6,468 nt of DNA from Chitinophagales bacterium (lineage in GTDB: Bacteria > Bacteroidota > Bacteroidia > Chitinophagales > BACL12): NCBI GenBank assembly GCA_014380545.1, contig JACMJP010000168.1, positions 1 through 6,468 on the forward strand, in the 5' to 3' direction. The notes below the pieces were generated by a model. It was not told the DNA's origin, did not search any database, and saw only the letters and a program-made list of their open reading frames with translations. Positions 5,329 through 6,468 of this stretch are shown one piece after another (the first letter of the stretch is position 1; each line of letters begins with the position of its first letter). Made by a program: the position numbers and the translations under genes.

Positions 5329-6468
5329 ATGAATAAATTTTGGATTGTATGCGGGGTTGTACTATTGCTCTTTAGCTTTGTTTCCTGCCGTAAAGCAACT
5401 TTTATTGGTGATGATCTTATTCCAGGAAGTGATTTTCTTTATTCTGCAAGGGCAGATACTTTTAAAATAATTACAAATACTTTACTGGATGATTCTGTAG
5501 CTACAAGTTTTAATATTTATCATTCACTTGGTAGTCTTAATTCAACGGTTTTTGGAAAAACATCTGCTGATATTTATACACAGATATTAATGCCTACAAG
5601 TAATTTAACTTTCGGCGCAAATGCTGTAGCAGATTCTGTGGTGCTCACTTTAGATTATGCAGGGCTGTATGGTGATTCAACTGCGCAACATAGTTTGAAT
5701 GTATATAAATTAGTAGAAGATATTGATGGTTCAAGATTGTATTATTCAAATTCTAAATTGCATGATCTGCCTATATTAATTGGAAGGAAAGAACTATTTA
5801 CCCCGAATTTAAAAGATAGTGTTCAGGAGGTGGATGATAAATTTCCGCCGCATTTGCGCATCAGGTTATCAGACTGGTTTGCTGCTGACTTATTAAGTAT
5901 CGTTAATGATTCATCAAGGTTTCGGGATAATTCGACTTTTACTGATTATTTAAAAGGAATATTAATTGAAACGGATGTAAGTAGTGGCTACAGCAACAGC
6001 ACTATGTATTTTGACCTGGCTAATTTTATTTCAGGAATGACAATTTATTATAAGAATGATTCTTTTGATTCTTTAAGTATCGTATTTCCATTCAGTGGTA
6101 CAAAATATAATTATTTTGCACATGATTATGCAGGATCAACTGCCGAAAGTTATTTATTATCTCCTGACACAACGAACGGAGATGAAGAAGTTTTTGTACA
6201 GGGTTTTGGCGGATTAAAAACATACATTCAATTTCCCACTTTAAATAATTTACAAAATGTAAGTATCAATAAAGCTGAATTAACTTTTACGATACCCGCT
6301 GCAATCGGGGAATTGGATACGGTATTTGAAGTACCACCTTCTTTATTATTAGTGAAAGCCGATTCACTTTTAAAAAATGATTTTGATGTGATCAGTTATT
6401 CAAGCGAATTATTTTATTCATTGCCTGATCAAAGTGTAAATGACCCTTTATTTTACGGTGGTAAATTA
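5329..6468 (+). CDS. DUF4270 family lipoprotein, N-terminal part (cut by window edge)
   Basis: The frame is open from the ATG at 5329 to the last base, giving 380 codons with no stop. Residues 1-20 form a lipoprotein signal peptide: a hydrophobic core (about 5-17) and lipobox FVSC with the acylated Cys20. The mature start C-R-K lacks the acidic residues of the Bacteroidota surface-export signal, so the inner (periplasmic) leaflet of the outer membrane is likelier; this is an inference. DUF4270 traits are FIGDDLIPGSDFLYSARADT (25-44), ADSVVLTLDY (101-110), QGFGGLKTYIQFP (291-303), INKAELTFTIP (313-323) and DPLFYGG (372-378). Members are common in Bacteroidota and have no established function. 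It sits 33 bases after the GT5-like gene with no terminator between them, so the two probably share a transcript. AAAGG at 5322-5326 is only 2 bases from the ATG, too close for a good Shine-Dalgarno site. Confidence 0.9.
   Translation, partial: MNKFWIVCGVVLLLFSFVSCRKATFIGDDLIPGSDFLYSARADTFKIITNTLLDDSVATSFNIYHSLGSLNSTVFGKTSADIYTQILMPTSNLTFGANAVADSVVLTLDYAGLYGDSTAQHSLNVYKLVEDIDGSRLYYSNSKLHDLPILIGRKELFTPNLKDSVQEVDDKFPPHLRIRLSDWFAADLLSIVNDSSRFRDNSTFTDYLKGILIETDVSSGYSNSTMYFDLANFISGMTIYYKNDSFDSLSIVFPFSGTKYNYFAHDYAGSTAESYLLSPDTTNGDEEVFVQGFGGLKTYIQFPTLNNLQNVSINKAELTFTIPAAIGELDTVFEVPPSLLLVKADSLLKNDFDVISYSSELFYSLPDQSVNDPLFYGGKL

Noticed and set aside
1..6468. CRISPR arrays, tRNA/rRNA genes, insertion sequences, attachment sites, phage or defence genes
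   Set aside because: I saw no direct-repeat arrays, tRNA-like cloverleaf, transposase frame or terminal inverted repeats flanking the 912-3452 gene.

Overview
The window looks like a chromosomal stretch from a member of the Bacteroidota, probably near Chitinophagales/Sphingobacteriales (this rank is an inference). Three things point there. One protein ends in a type IX secretion (T9SS) type A sorting domain. There is a DUF4270 lipoprotein. Several starts are preceded by the phylum's -7 promoter element, TAnnTTTG, rather than by Shine-Dalgarno sites. Most of the DNA is AT-rich.

Layout from left to right. Bases 1-412 (minus) hold the N-terminal 137 codons of a multi-pass membrane protein of the LPG-synthase-TM/flippase-like family; it runs off the left edge. 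Directly upstream of it on the same strand is panD (416-766, minus), aspartate 1-decarboxylase. A 145-base divergent spacer separates panD from a large plus-strand gene (912-3452). That gene encodes an 846-residue secreted modular protein with a signal peptide, a propeller-like region, an SdrD-B/carboxypeptidase-regulatory-like domain, Ig-like/DUF11-like domains, a DUF7619-like domain and a T9SS sorting domain. It converges on panC (3512-4351, minus), pantothenate synthetase, across a hairpin terminator. A second divergent spacer (4352-4488) leads to a plus-strand pair: a 268-residue stand-alone N-terminal half of a GT5 glycogen/starch synthase (4489-5295), then a DUF4270 outer-membrane-type lipoprotein (from 5329) that is cut off by the right edge.

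PanD makes beta-alanine from aspartate, and PanC joins it to pantoate to give pantothenate, the coenzyme A precursor. In many Bacteroidota, as I recall, panC, panD and the flippase-like gene lie together, with the GT5-like gene and the DUF4270 gene next to panC. Here the secreted T9SS protein sits between panC and panD in the opposite direction, which looks like a lineage-specific insertion into a conserved neighbourhood.

I found no tRNA, rRNA, CRISPR array, insertion sequence or phage gene. The least understood item is the half glycogen synthase. It keeps the GT5 N-domain fold signature but has lost the KTGGL and HDWH active-site motifs, and it is followed closely by a lipoprotein of unknown role.
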